Shown here one piece after another: positions 46,313-55,447 of a stretch of DNA of 64,000 bases (within the stretch, counting starts at the first letter, position 1; every line of letters starts with the position of its first letter). Below the pieces are notes generated by a model, which was not told the DNA's origin, ran no database searches, and was given only the letters and a program-made list of their open reading frames with translations. The stretch is taken from NCBI RefSeq assembly GCF_000015965.1, contig NC_009091.1:1116001-1180000 (forward strand), in the 5' to 3' direction. A program made the translations under genes and the position numbers. This stretch comes from Prochlorococcus marinus str. MIT 9301 (GTDB taxonomy: Bacteria; Cyanobacteriota; Cyanobacteriia; PCC-6307; Cyanobiaceae).

Positions 46313-47179
46313 ATGAACTCTAAACTTCTATCTTCTCATAACATCCAAGAACCTGAAAGTAGTGTTTTATATATTGTTGGTACCCCAATAGGTAACTTAA
46401 ATGATCTATCCCCTCGGGCACTAAATATTCTTAAAAAAGTTGAATTGATTGCATGCGAGGATACTAGACAAACAAAAAAAATTCTTCAAAAATTTGATTT
46501 TAAAAATAATCTCATAAGCTTCAATAAACACAATTATTTGAGTAAAATTCCAAAAATAATTAATTATCTAAATGCAAGCAAATCAATAGCATTAGTTAGT
46601 GATGCTGGCATGCCATTAGTCTGCGATCCTGGAGAAGAACTTGTAAAAGATGCTAAATCTAAAAATATCAAAATTGTTTGCATACCAGGTCCTTGTGCCG
46701 CCATCTCGGCACTCGTTACGAGTGGGATGTCTTCCTCAAAATTCACATTCGAAGGATTTCTTCCTAAAAAAAAGTCTGAAAGAGAAAAAATACTTTTCGA
46801 AATCAGTAAGAATGAAAAGACAACGATTATTTTTGAAGCTCCTCATCGATTAAGAAAATTGTTATTTGAATTAAAAGTTTTTTGTGGAGGCCAAAGAGAA
46901 ATCCAAGTATCACGTGAACTTACAAAAAAGTTTGAAGAACATATTGGGGACAATATAGATAAAGTTATTGATTTTTTTGATGGAAGAGAAGTAATTGGTG
47001 AAATCACAATTGTTATTAAAGGCTGTAACAAAAAAATTAAAAATATTGAATTTAACCAGTTAGAACTAAAAAAAGAGCTTCATGAATTAGTAAAAGCTGG
47101 GCTAAGCTTATCTTCTGCTTCTAAATACCTTGCTAGAAAAAAAAATCTCACCAAGAAAATTGTTTATAATTCATATTGA
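46313..47179 (+). CDS. rsmI: 16S rRNA (cytidine-1402-2'-O)-methyltransferase RsmI
   Basis: 288 aa of the tetrapyrrole-methylase superfamily: LYIVGTPIGNLNDLSPRAL, CEDTRQTKKILQ, ALVSDAGMPLVCDPGEELV and FEGFLPKKKSEREKIL. It methylates C1402 of 16S rRNA with RsmH. Starts three bases from the divergent cysQ start. Confidence 0.96.
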   Translation: MNSKLLSSHNIQEPESSVLYIVGTPIGNLNDLSPRALNILKKVELIACEDTRQTKKILQKFDFKNNLISFNKHNYLSKIPKIINYLNASKSIALVSDAGMPLVCDPGEELVKDAKSKNIKIVCIPGPCAAISALVTSGMSSSKFTFEGFLPKKKSEREKILFEISKNEKTTIIFEAPHRLRKLLFELKVFCGGQREIQVSRELTKKFEEHIGDNIDKVIDFFDGREVIGEITIVIKGCNKKIKNIEFNQLELKKELHELVKAGLSLSSASKYLARKKNLTKKIVYNSY

Positions 47180-47197
47180 GGAGCATAAATTTAAAAA

Positions 47198-47416
47198 ATG
47201 TATCTTTTAATCAAAAAGATTTTTTTTGCGGCGTCAATAAACATCTTTTTTCTTTTAGTAATTTTTATTGTAATTCAAAATAGTGCCAGCAAAAGTAAAG
47301 TTAATTTTATAATTGGCGAAACCATTGAATTACCAACAAGTTTCATTTTTGGGAGTTCTCTAATTTCTGGATCTTTTTTGGGAACTTTTTTACCCTTTTT
47401 TTTTAAAAGATATTAA
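47198..47416 (+). CDS. Small two-helix membrane protein, LapA-like
   Basis: 72 aa with two hydrophobic helices (NIFFLLVIFIVIQNS and FIFGSSLISGSFLGTFLPF) joined by a polar segment. The layout fits the LapA/DUF1049 family. Eighteen bases after rsmI, so probably cotranscribed. Function unknown. Confidence 0.6.
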   Translation: MYLLIKKIFFAASINIFFLLVIFIVIQNSASKSKVNFIIGETIELPTSFIFGSSLISGSFLGTFLPFFFKRY

Positions 47417-47423
47417 AAATATT

Positions 47424-48092
47424 TTAAATTGCAATTAATTGATCTTCATTAACTATTCTTGAAATACCACGAGATAATAAAATTTTTGAAGCAATTTTAA
47501 AAACCTCAGTATTAGGAACTTTAATTACCTTTTTATCTTTATTACAATTTTTCTTGGCGTTATTAATGTCATAGAAAATTTGTATAGTTTTTCTATTGAG
47601 GTCTTCTTCTGGTAGAAAATGCCATTCTGGAAAATCTCTAAGCAATTTAATTTCTAATTCAATTTTCTTATCTACGATCATATACACAGTTTTTGGGAAA
47701 TTAATAGTTGATAGAGGTACTGAAGATAGATCTTTTTGAGTTTCTTTATTAATTTCATAATCTAAAGGAGCTAACTCCATAAATAAATTATCTTGATAAG
47801 AATCGCTTTCATAATTATCTTGTTGGTAAGTAATATTAGATAATTGATTATTATTTAAATTTCTGTTGAATAAAACTTCATTATGATTATTTTCTTTTTC
47901 GGAAAATTTTCTTTCAGATTTATTTGCTTCTATTAAATTCTTATATTTTTCATCCCCAAGAGACTTCTTTAAATTTCTTGATATTGTTAACTTTGTACAA
48001 TTAAATTTCAAAGCCAGTTCATTAATAGCTATTCCATTAACAAAATCTTCCAATATCTCTTTTTTATTTTCAATTGAGAGTCTCAAAGCCAA
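47424..48092 (-). CDS. Hypothetical protein with N-terminal helix-turn-helix
   Basis: 222 aa. Residues 8-45 (ENKKEILEDFVNGIAINELA, then LKFNCTKLTISRNLKK) read as a resolvase/Hin-type helix-turn-helix. A low-complexity Asn/Glu-rich linker follows (about 60-120) and a C-terminal domain (PEWHFLPEEDLNRKTIQIFY). It may be a DNA-binding regulator; no catalytic recombinase domain is seen. It borders the tRNA-Arg and the glycan island. Confidence 0.6.
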   Translation of the reverse strand: MALRLSIENKKEILEDFVNGIAINELALKFNCTKLTISRNLKKSLGDEKYKNLIEANKSERKFSEKENNHNEVLFNRNLNNNQLSNITYQQDNYESDSYQDNLFMELAPLDYEINKETQKDLSSVPLSTINFPKTVYMIVDKKIELEIKLLRDFPEWHFLPEEDLNRKTIQIFYDINNAKKNCNKDKKVIKVPNTEVFKIASKILLSRGISRIVNEDQLIAI

Positions 48093-48230
48093 ATTTAACT
48101 AAATCATTGTCCATTTATTCTATGAAAAATAACCACAATTAACAAACAATTTAAACAAGAAAAATAAATATTTATTTTAATGGCATAGAGTTGTTGTTTA
48201 GTAGATGAAACTTAGATATAATTACATAAT

Positions 48231-48304
<74 letters not shown>

Positions 48305-48331
48305 TAATTTTAAGACGCTTAAAGAAATTAA

Positions 48332-49600
48332 ATGTTCTTTATAAAAAAGATATTTGGCGAAAATATTAATAAAAATAATTATGGAATATTTTTTTTCAGA
48401 GTAGGCATTTTTTTATTGCCTTCAGCGATGTTAATTTCTTTTATTTTTCTTCTTATTTCATTAATAGAAATATTTTTTAAGAACTTCAAATCATTTTTAA
48501 AAGACAAATTTAATATTCCATTTCTTATATCAATCCCCTTTTTTCTTTTATCCTGTTTGATACATTATTCCCAACTGAATTTAGAAGAAAATACATATTT
48601 ATCACTTTTAGGATTATTTAATTGGATTCCTTTTTTCTTTTGTTTTATGGGATTCCAAATTTATTTAAAATCAAGAGAAGAAAGGATTTTAATATCAAAA
48701 ATACTAATTTCAGGAACAATACCACTAATATTTAGTGGTTTTAGTCAATACTTCTTAGGATGGAATGGACCTTTTCAAACTCTGAATGGATTCATAGTAT
48801 GGTACCAAAAAGAAGGTGATTCTCTTTCTGGTGTATTTAGTAATCCTAGTTATGCAGCATGTTGGATTAATATTATTTTCGCTTTTAGTTTTTCTCAATT
48901 CTTAGATAATGGATTTAAAAACAAAAAATCATATCTTTTATTTTTCATAACAGTATTCTTAGTCATTTCTTCAGTACTCACTAATTCATATGATTCGATT
49001 ATTGGATATCATTTGATAGCTATTTTAATTTTATTAAAAGATTATTTTTTAGCTTTTGCTACTTTAATATCAACACTATTTTTTATAGTTTTACTCAATT
49101 TAAGTAACTTTATTAATTCATTTACTAGCTCCACTAATATTTTCGAAAACACTACTAATCCATATTTAAGTCTTATTTACTCAAAATTACAACTTAGAGC
49201 TGACATATTTACTTATTCACTTTCATCAATTTTTGAAAAACCCTTTTTTGGATGGGGAGCAGGCCAATTTGGAAATCAATCTATTAATGGAGCAACAGTT
49301 AACCATACTCATAATTTATTTTATGAATTAGCATATAACTATGGATTATTAGTAACTTTTTTGATAGCTTTTCCCATATTTCTAATAACTTTAAAATCAT
49401 TCAAAAAAATTTATAAATTTCCTTTCTCAAGAAAAAATTTCCTAGAAAATTCTTCTCTTTTTGAGAAAGGTTGGTGGTCATCATTTTTTGTTCTTCTATT
49501 ATCTCAATTAGTTGATATTCAATACTACGATGGAAGAATAAGTATGATTTTTTGGATATTATTAGCAGGTTTAAGACAAACAATAAATGAAAATTATTAA
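48332..49600 (+). CDS. O-antigen ligase/polymerase-like membrane protein
   Basis: 422 aa with about ten to twelve transmembrane helices. The Wzy/WaaL-type loop with GWGAGQFGNQSINGATVNHT and HTHNLFYELAYNYGLL is the family signature. It should join or polymerise lipid-linked surface glycan units at the periplasmic face. First gene of the island, 27 bases after tRNA-Arg. Confidence 0.85.
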   Translation: MFFIKKIFGENINKNNYGIFFFRVGIFLLPSAMLISFIFLLISLIEIFFKNFKSFLKDKFNIPFLISIPFFLLSCLIHYSQLNLEENTYLSLLGLFNWIPFFFCFMGFQIYLKSREERILISKILISGTIPLIFSGFSQYFLGWNGPFQTLNGFIVWYQKEGDSLSGVFSNPSYAACWINIIFAFSFSQFLDNGFKNKKSYLLFFITVFLVISSVLTNSYDSIIGYHLIAILILLKDYFLAFATLISTLFFIVLLNLSNFINSFTSSTNIFENTTNPYLSLIYSKLQLRADIFTYSLSSIFEKPFFGWGAGQFGNQSINGATVNHTHNLFYELAYNYGLLVTFLIAFPIFLITLKSFKKIYKFPFSRKNFLENSSLFEKGWWSSFFVLLLSQLVDIQYYDGRISMIFWILLAGLRQTINENY

Positions 49601-49602
49601 AT

Positions 49603-51018
49603 CTACCCTTTCCCAAGCGTCCATAGATTAATAGGAGTTACATCGATTTCCCTACGATTAATTATGCCTCTTGTATCAAAAACCCAAGAAGGCTTTCTCA
49701 TACTCTTGGATATTAATTCCCAATTTAAATTCTTATATTCTTGCCACTCAGTTAAGATAACTATTGCATCGGCTGATTTAACAGCCTCCAAAATGTCTTC
49801 CTCATAATACCAAATACCTTCTACATTGTGATCTATTTCTTTTGATGGCTGATTTAACGCTAATTCAATTTGTTTATTACTTACTCTTGGATCATTAATT
49901 ACTAATTTTGCACCATTTTCTAGCAAATTTTTTGCAATATCTATTGATGGAGATTCTCTTGTATCATTTGTATTAGCTTTAAAAGAAAATCCCAAAAGTA
50001 CAATCTTTTTACCTGTTATTGTTCCAAATAATTTATCTACTATTACTTCAGATATACGTTCCTTTTGCCAATTATTCAAAGAAATTACATTTTCCCAATA
50101 TTTTGCGACATGATCTAAACCATAATATCTACTTAAATAAACAAGATTTAAAATATCTTTTTGGAAGCAGCTCCCGCCAAAACCAGGACTTGATAATAAG
50201 AATTTATTTCCAATCCTTGTATCGGAACCAATAGCAGCAGAAACCTCTTTGATTTCTGCACCAGTCTTTTCGCAAATAGCCGCAATTGAATTAATTGAAC
50301 TTATTCTTTGGGCTAAAAAAGCATTTGCTGTTAATTTAGACAATTCACTGCTCCATATATTTGTAACCAGAATTTTTTCTTTAGGGATCCAATTTTCATA
50401 TATTGCACAAAGTTTTTTTATTGATTCTTCATTGTCACCTCCAATCAAAACTCTATCAGGATTTATCAAATCATTAATAGCACTTCCCTCTGCAAGAAAC
50501 TCTGGACTTGATAATACAGAAAAAGAATTTTCTTTTTTTTTGTTGGAACTATTAGAGCTCTTTAAAATTTTTTTTATTAATTCAGCAGTTTTAACAGGAA
50601 CTGTACTTTTCTCTACAACTATCGTATGACCGCTCGCATATTTAGCAACTTGCCTAGCACTTGATTCAACCCACTTCAAATCACTTGCATAAAATGCTCC
50701 AAATCCTTTTATTTTTGTTGGCGTATTTACTGAAATGAAAACCAATTCTGAGTCTTTAATTGATTTTTCAATATCATTAGAAAAAAATAGATTTTTGCCT
50801 CTAACCTTTGAAATAATTTTATCTAAACCTGGCTCAAAAACTGGAAGCTTATCCAAATTTTGATTATTCCACGCAGCAATCTTATTTAAATCAATATCAA
50901 CAACAGTGACTTTTATATTAGGACATTTTGAAGCTAAAACTGCCATAGTAGGTCCTCCAACGTAACCGGCCCCAAGGCAACAAATGTTCTTCACAATGTT
51001 TACATTTGAATTATCCAT
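49603..51018 (-). CDS. ugd: UDP-glucose 6-dehydrogenase, long eukaryote-type
   Basis: 471 aa. NAD loop CCLGAGYVGGPTMAVLASKC, the VVEKSTVPVKTAE motif and the catalytic Cys in GFGGSCFQKDILNLVYLSRY. The opening, the VNTPTK motif and the length are closer to animal/plant UGDH than to short bacterial Ugd. It oxidises UDP-Glc to UDP-GlcA, feeding the epimerase (51086) and UXS (52305). Converges on the ligase with a two-base gap. Confidence 0.95.
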   Translation of the reverse strand: MDNSNVNIVKNICCLGAGYVGGPTMAVLASKCPNIKVTVVDIDLNKIAAWNNQNLDKLPVFEPGLDKIISKVRGKNLFFSNDIEKSIKDSELVFISVNTPTKIKGFGAFYASDLKWVESSARQVAKYASGHTIVVEKSTVPVKTAELIKKILKSSNSSNKKKENSFSVLSSPEFLAEGSAINDLINPDRVLIGGDNEESIKKLCAIYENWIPKEKILVTNIWSSELSKLTANAFLAQRISSINSIAAICEKTGAEIKEVSAAIGSDTRIGNKFLLSSPGFGGSCFQKDILNLVYLSRYYGLDHVAKYWENVISLNNWQKERISEVIVDKLFGTITGKKIVLLGFSFKANTNDTRESPSIDIAKNLLENGAKLVINDPRVSNKQIELALNQPSKEIDHNVEGIWYYEEDILEAVKSADAIVILTEWQEYKNLNWELISKSMRKPSWVFDTRGIINRREIDVTPINLWTLGKG

Positions 51019-51085
51019 AAAATTAATGTTTAAAATACTTTAATATAGGGAAGGAATTTGGTTGCATAATTAAATAAAATTATAT

Positions 51086-52120
51086 TTAATGCTCATAGTA
51101 ATTTTCGAACCATTTAGCGAAATACAGAATTCCATCTTGTATAGAAGTTGATGGTGTAAAATCAATCCATTTAGTTAATAAACTTGTATCAGATAAGGTT
51201 GAAATAACATCTCCTTTTTGCAATTCATCATATTTCTTTATAGCCTTTTTGCCTAAAGCATCTTCAAGTAATTCAATGAAAATTTCTAATTCCACTGGCT
51301 TACTGTTACCAACGTTAAATATTCTATGCTTTGCAAAAGAGCAAGAATTTTCAGGATCAAATTTATCAAAAGTATTTGATACTGTTGCAGGTTTAAAACA
51401 ACATCTTTTTATAGATTCAACAACATCATCTATATAAGTAAAATCTCTTTTCATTTTGCCAAAATTAAATATGTTAATGGGTAATTGATTCATTATTGCA
51501 TTTGCAAAAATCATTGGAGCCATATCAGGCCTTCCCCAGGGGCCATAAACAGTGAAGAATCTTAATCCTATTGATGGGATATCATATAAATGACTATATG
51601 AATGAGCCATTAGTTCATTAGATCTTTTCGTGGCTGCATATAAGCTTATAGGATGATTTGAGCTATCATTTTCTTTAAAAGGTACTTTTTTATTACCGCC
51701 ATAAACAGAACTACTTGAAGCATATATAAAATTTTCTACATCAAATGATTTGCATGCTTCCAAAATATTAAAGAAACCAACCAAATTGCTTTTTATATAT
51801 GCTTCTGGATTTTCCAAAGAATACCTAACGCCTGCTTGAGCAGCTAAATTAACTACAATTTTTGGTCTATATTTTTCAAATATATTAAATATTTGATTTT
51901 TATTTTCTATAGATATTTTGTGAAAATTCCAATATTTACTTGAATTAGGGCTTTTAATAATATTGCTTAATCTTTCTTTTTTAAAAGAAGTCGAATAATA
52001 ATTATTAATATTATCAATCCCAATAACATGATTATTTTCTTCTAAAAGTTTTATTGCAAGAGCAGAGCCAATAAATCCGGCTGCACCTGTTATCAGTATT
52101 GAAGGTTTATCTTTTTTCAT
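51086..52120 (-). CDS. UDP-glucuronate 4-epimerase (CapI/GAE-like)
   Basis: 344 aa SDR: GAAGFIGSALAIKLLEENNH loop, YASSSSVYGG and catalytic Y-x3-K in YAATKRSNELMAHSYSHLY, then GPWGRPDMAPMIFANAI, the segment typical of GlcA 4-epimerases. It makes UDP-GalA from UDP-GlcA. Upstream of ugd on the same strand and divergent from uxs. Confidence 0.9.
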   Translation of the reverse strand: MKKDKPSILITGAAGFIGSALAIKLLEENNHVIGIDNINNYYSTSFKKERLSNIIKSPNSSKYWNFHKISIENKNQIFNIFEKYRPKIVVNLAAQAGVRYSLENPEAYIKSNLVGFFNILEACKSFDVENFIYASSSSVYGGNKKVPFKENDSSNHPISLYAATKRSNELMAHSYSHLYDIPSIGLRFFTVYGPWGRPDMAPMIFANAIMNQLPINIFNFGKMKRDFTYIDDVVESIKRCCFKPATVSNTFDKFDPENSCSFAKHRIFNVGNSKPVELEIFIELLEDALGKKAIKKYDELQKGDVISTLSDTSLLTKWIDFTPSTSIQDGILYFAKWFENYYEH

Positions 52121-52304
52121 AAGTTTGTGATACTCAAAATTTACTAAATTTATTTATTACAATCACTAAAAAAAAAATCATATAGGTGGTTTTATAGAAA
52201 TATATTTTTTAATTATTGCTTAATTTTACATTAAAGTCATATGGATTATAAATTTTTGAAGATTTTTCTTAAGATAAGAATTATTTGAACTAATTTTATA
52301 TTTA

Positions 52305-53255
52305 ATGGATAAACAACGTGATAGAAATTTAGTAACCGGAGGTGCTGGTTTTTTAGGTTCTCATCTTATTGATGCACTAATGGAAAAAGGTGAAGAAGTA
52401 ATATGTCTAGATAATTATTTCACAGGGCGGAAGCAAAATATAATTAAATGGATTAATCATCCAAAATTCGAACTTATTCGACATGATGTTACCGAGCCCA
52501 TTTTTCTGGAAATCGACAAAATATGGCATTTAGCTTGTCCAGCTTCTCCTATTCACTACCAATATAATCCAATTAAAACCTCTAAAACTAGTTTTTTAGG
52601 AACTTATAATATGCTTGGATTGGCAACAAGAACTAAAGCAAAACTACTTCTTGCCTCAACTAGTGAAGTTTACGGTAATCCCCTAATACATCCTCAAAAA
52701 GAAAGTTATTTTGGAAATGTTAACAATATAGGAATTAGAAGTTGTTATGACGAAGGGAAAAGAATAGCTGAAACATTGTGTTTTGATTATAACCGTATGC
52801 ACAAAACTGAGATTAGCGTAATGAGAATATTTAATACCTTTGGACCTCGTATGCAAATAGATGATGGCAGGGTAGTAAGTAACTTTATAAATCAGGCTTT
52901 GCGTGGAGAAAATCTAACTGTATATGGAGATGGGTCACAAACAAGAAGTTTTTGCTACGTGGAAGATTTAATAAACGGTATGATAAAACTTATGGAAAGT
53001 GAAGTAAAAGGACCTATAAATATAGGAGCTCAAAATGAATTGAGAATAGATAAACTAGCTGAAATTATAATAAAAAAAATTAATCGAGAACTTAAAATAA
53101 ATTTTAATCCAATCCCTCAAGATGATCCTATTATGCGAAGACCTTCTATAGAAAAAGCAAAAAAAGAACTTGGTTGGTCCCCTACTGTAGATTTTGAAGA
53201 AGGCTTAGAAAAAACTATTAATTATTTTATTGAACTAAACAAGTTAAGTATTTAA
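52305..53255 (+). CDS. uxs: UDP-glucuronate decarboxylase (UDP-xylose synthase)
   Basis: 316 aa. [57 protein letters not shown] and catalytic YDEGKR match UXS closely. It turns UDP-GlcA into UDP-xylose using tightly bound NAD+. Heads a plus-strand block with the following HAD gene, which begins seven bases later. Confidence 0.94.
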   Translation: MDKQRDRNLVTGGAGFLGSHLIDALMEKGEEVICLDNYFTGRKQNIIKWINHPKFELIRHDVTEPIFLEIDKIWHLACPASPIHYQYNPIKTSKTSFLGTYNMLGLATRTKAKLLLASTSEVYGNPLIHPQKESYFGNVNNIGIRSCYDEGKRIAETLCFDYNRMHKTEISVMRIFNTFGPRMQIDDGRVVSNFINQALRGENLTVYGDGSQTRSFCYVEDLINGMIKLMESEVKGPINIGAQNELRIDKLAEIIIKKINRELKINFNPIPQDDPIMRRPSIEKAKKELGWSPTVDFEEGLEKTINYFIELNKLSI

Positions 53256-53261
53256 TTGATT

Positions 53262-53906
53262 ATGAAACAATTAAATACTGAAGCTTTAGAATCTATATTT
53301 GAAAATTATGATTATATATTCTGGGATTATGATGATACCTTATCTCCTACGGTGGAAAAGAAAGGCATTGCATATATAAAAATATTTAAAGAATATCCTC
53401 AAGAATTAAAGGATTTCATCTTAGATCATCATAAAAAATTTCCAGGCGTAAGTAGACAAGTTAAGCTGCCAATTTATTTAAAAGAAAGTCTTAAATACAA
53501 AGATGTAAACTTTGACTCAAAATTAATAGATCTAAAAAGAAAGTTTTCTATAGAATGCATTCAGATTTTAAGTGTAATCCCAATTTTTAAAAATATAGAA
53601 AAATTCTTGAAGAACAGTAAAAAACATAATTTTATTATTACAAATATGCCTCAGGAAGAAATAAATGAAACTATAAAATCAAAATTATTAAAAGAATTTT
53701 TTATTCAGATTATTGGAGATGCCATTGATAAGGCTGATATTCTCAAAGAAAAACTGAGTAACATTAAAGATAAAGAAAGGTGCGTTTTTGTAGGAGATAG
53801 TAAAACAGATTATGAAGCAGCTTATAATTGTAATATAGATTTTATTTTAAAAAGTTCTTCACTGAATAAATCTCTTCAATTAATACCTAGAATTAAAATT
53901 ATTTAA
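53262..53906 (+). CDS. HAD-superfamily phosphatase
   Basis: 214 aa from the ATG at 53262; a TTG six bases earlier is possible. HAD motifs: DYDDT (Asp22, Asp24, Thr26), NM after a hydrophobic strand (FIITNMPQEE), a Lys region and VFVGDSKTDYEAAY. The cap is of the C1 helical type. It is likely a phosphatase acting on a sugar phosphate, by analogy with KdsC in its setting. Ten bases upstream of the aldolase gene. Confidence 0.82.
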   Translation: MKQLNTEALESIFENYDYIFWDYDDTLSPTVEKKGIAYIKIFKEYPQELKDFILDHHKKFPGVSRQVKLPIYLKESLKYKDVNFDSKLIDLKRKFSIECIQILSVIPIFKNIEKFLKNSKKHNFIITNMPQEEINETIKSKLLKEFFIQIIGDAIDKADILKEKLSNIKDKERCVFVGDSKTDYEAAYNCNIDFILKSSSLNKSLQLIPRIKII

Positions 53907-53915
53907 TTAATAAAT

Positions 53916-54707
53916 ATGATCTCTTCCAAAATTATTAATAAAGAGCTTAATCAAATAAGAAAAAAATTAAATATTGGGATACCAAGTATTGGAAGTTGGT
54001 TGCAATTAAATAATACGTCAGTTGGAGCTATCATTGCCAAAAATAATTTTGACTGGCTTACTCTTGATTTAGAACATGGAGATATTGACGAAGCGGATAT
54101 ACCTCTAATGGTAAATTCGATTCAGTATTATTGTCCATTAGTTTTTGCACGAATAAGATCACCACAAACAACATATTGTTCGAGAGCATTAGATCTAGGA
54201 GTTAACGGAATAATAATTCCAAAAATTGAAAGCTTTGAGCAAATAAACAATTTAAGAGAAAGTATTTATTATCCCCCTTATGGTTGTAGAGGAGTTGGCT
54301 ATGCAAATACAAACTTATTTGGAGAAAATCTGCTGGACCACTTAAACGAACTAAATGAGCCATTCATAGTTCCCATGATAGAGACAAAAAAAGGAGTTGA
54401 GGAACTTGAAAGCATATTACGATGTAAAGGCATAGATGCTATTCTAATTGGACCATACGATCTAAGCGCTTCTTATGGAGTACCTGGCGAAATTCAATCA
54501 GAAATAGTTAAAGAAAAAGTTGATTATATTTTAAAAACTTGCAAAAAATTTGCTGTTCCTGCTGGCTTACACATAGTTGAACCTGATGAGAAAAGTTTGA
54601 ACGAAGCAATAAAAAAAGGATTCACATTTTTACCATATAGTATCGATACAGTATTCTTAAGGAAAGCTTCTAAAAAGCCTAATAATATCCATTATCAAAA
54701 AAAATGA
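53916..54707 (+). CDS. HpcH/HpaI class II pyruvate aldolase
   Basis: 263 aa TIM barrel of the HpcH/HpaI family. Visible catalytic elements: DLEHGDID (His54), FARIRSP (Arg79), metal ligands Glu156 in PMIETKKG and Asp182 in IGPYDLSAS, and GCRGVGYAN. These enzymes join pyruvate to an aldehyde, or cleave 2-keto-3-deoxy acids. Its stop overlaps the kdsB-like start by four bases, so the two are coupled. A role in making a 2-keto-3-deoxy sugar acid for surface glycan is inferred from context. Confidence 0.9.
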   Translation: MISSKIINKELNQIRKKLNIGIPSIGSWLQLNNTSVGAIIAKNNFDWLTLDLEHGDIDEADIPLMVNSIQYYCPLVFARIRSPQTTYCSRALDLGVNGIIIPKIESFEQINNLRESIYYPPYGCRGVGYANTNLFGENLLDHLNELNEPFIVPMIETKKGVEELESILRCKGIDAILIGPYDLSASYGVPGEIQSEIVKEKVDYILKTCKKFAVPAGLHIVEPDEKSLNEAIKKGFTFLPYSIDTVFLRKASKKPNNIHYQKK

Positions 54708-55447
54708 AAACTATAGGATTAATCCCTGCAAGAATGGGAAGTTCGAGATTACAAGGGAAACCTTTAAAAAAGATAAAAGGTAAAGAGATGCTCTTAAGAG
54801 TATATGAAAATGCATTAAATGCAAAATTAATAGATACTCTTTATATAGCTACTTGTGATGAAGAAATAAGAAGAACAATGGATGCATACGGATGCAAGGT
54901 AGTCATGACTGGTTCACACCACACAAGATGTACTTCTAGATGTGCAGAAGCATTGATAAAAATAGAAAAAACATGTAATTATACTTTCGATAATATTGTT
55001 ATGATTCAGGGAGATGAACCTTTGGTAAAGGGTGCTGAAATCGATGAAGCAGTTAAATTAATTATTGACAACAAGGATATTAGAATTGCAAATCTTATAG
55101 GAAAAATTGAAAGCTATGAAGAATTTACCGATAGGAACACTATAAAAGTGGTTCTAACAAAAAATGACGAAATACTTTATTTTTCTAGAGGAAATATTCC
55201 ATTCTCTGAGAAAGATAATTTTAAATATGCTTTTAAACAGGTATGTATCATTCCAATGAAAAGAGATATACTTGAAATTTTTACAAAATTTGAAGAGACT
55301 ACTTTAGAGAAAATTGAATCAATAGATATGCTTAGATTAATTGAAAATAAAATTCCTATAAAAGCAAAATTAATCAAATATAAAACTCAAGCAGTAGATG
55401 TTCCTTCTGATATTAAGAAAGTTGAGAAAATACTCACAAATGAATAA
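54704..55447 (+). CDS. kdsB: KdsB-like CMP-sugar acid cytidylyltransferase, diverged
   Basis: 247 aa. GLIPARMGSSRLQGKPLKKI and IQGDEPLV (102-108) are the KdsB cores for CTP and metal. At residues 69-82, where KdsB normally reads TS..H.SGTDR.AE, this protein has TGSHHTRCTSRCAE, so the Asp-Arg pair is changed. It probably activates a 3-deoxy-ulosonate with CTP, perhaps not Kdo itself. Confidence 0.85.
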   Translation: MKTIGLIPARMGSSRLQGKPLKKIKGKEMLLRVYENALNAKLIDTLYIATCDEEIRRTMDAYGCKVVMTGSHHTRCTSRCAEALIKIEKTCNYTFDNIVMIQGDEPLVKGAEIDEAVKLIIDNKDIRIANLIGKIESYEEFTDRNTIKVVLTKNDEILYFSRGNIPFSEKDNFKYAFKQVCIIPMKRDILEIFTKFEETTLEKIESIDMLRLIENKIPIKAKLIKYKTQAVDVPSDIKKVEKILTNE

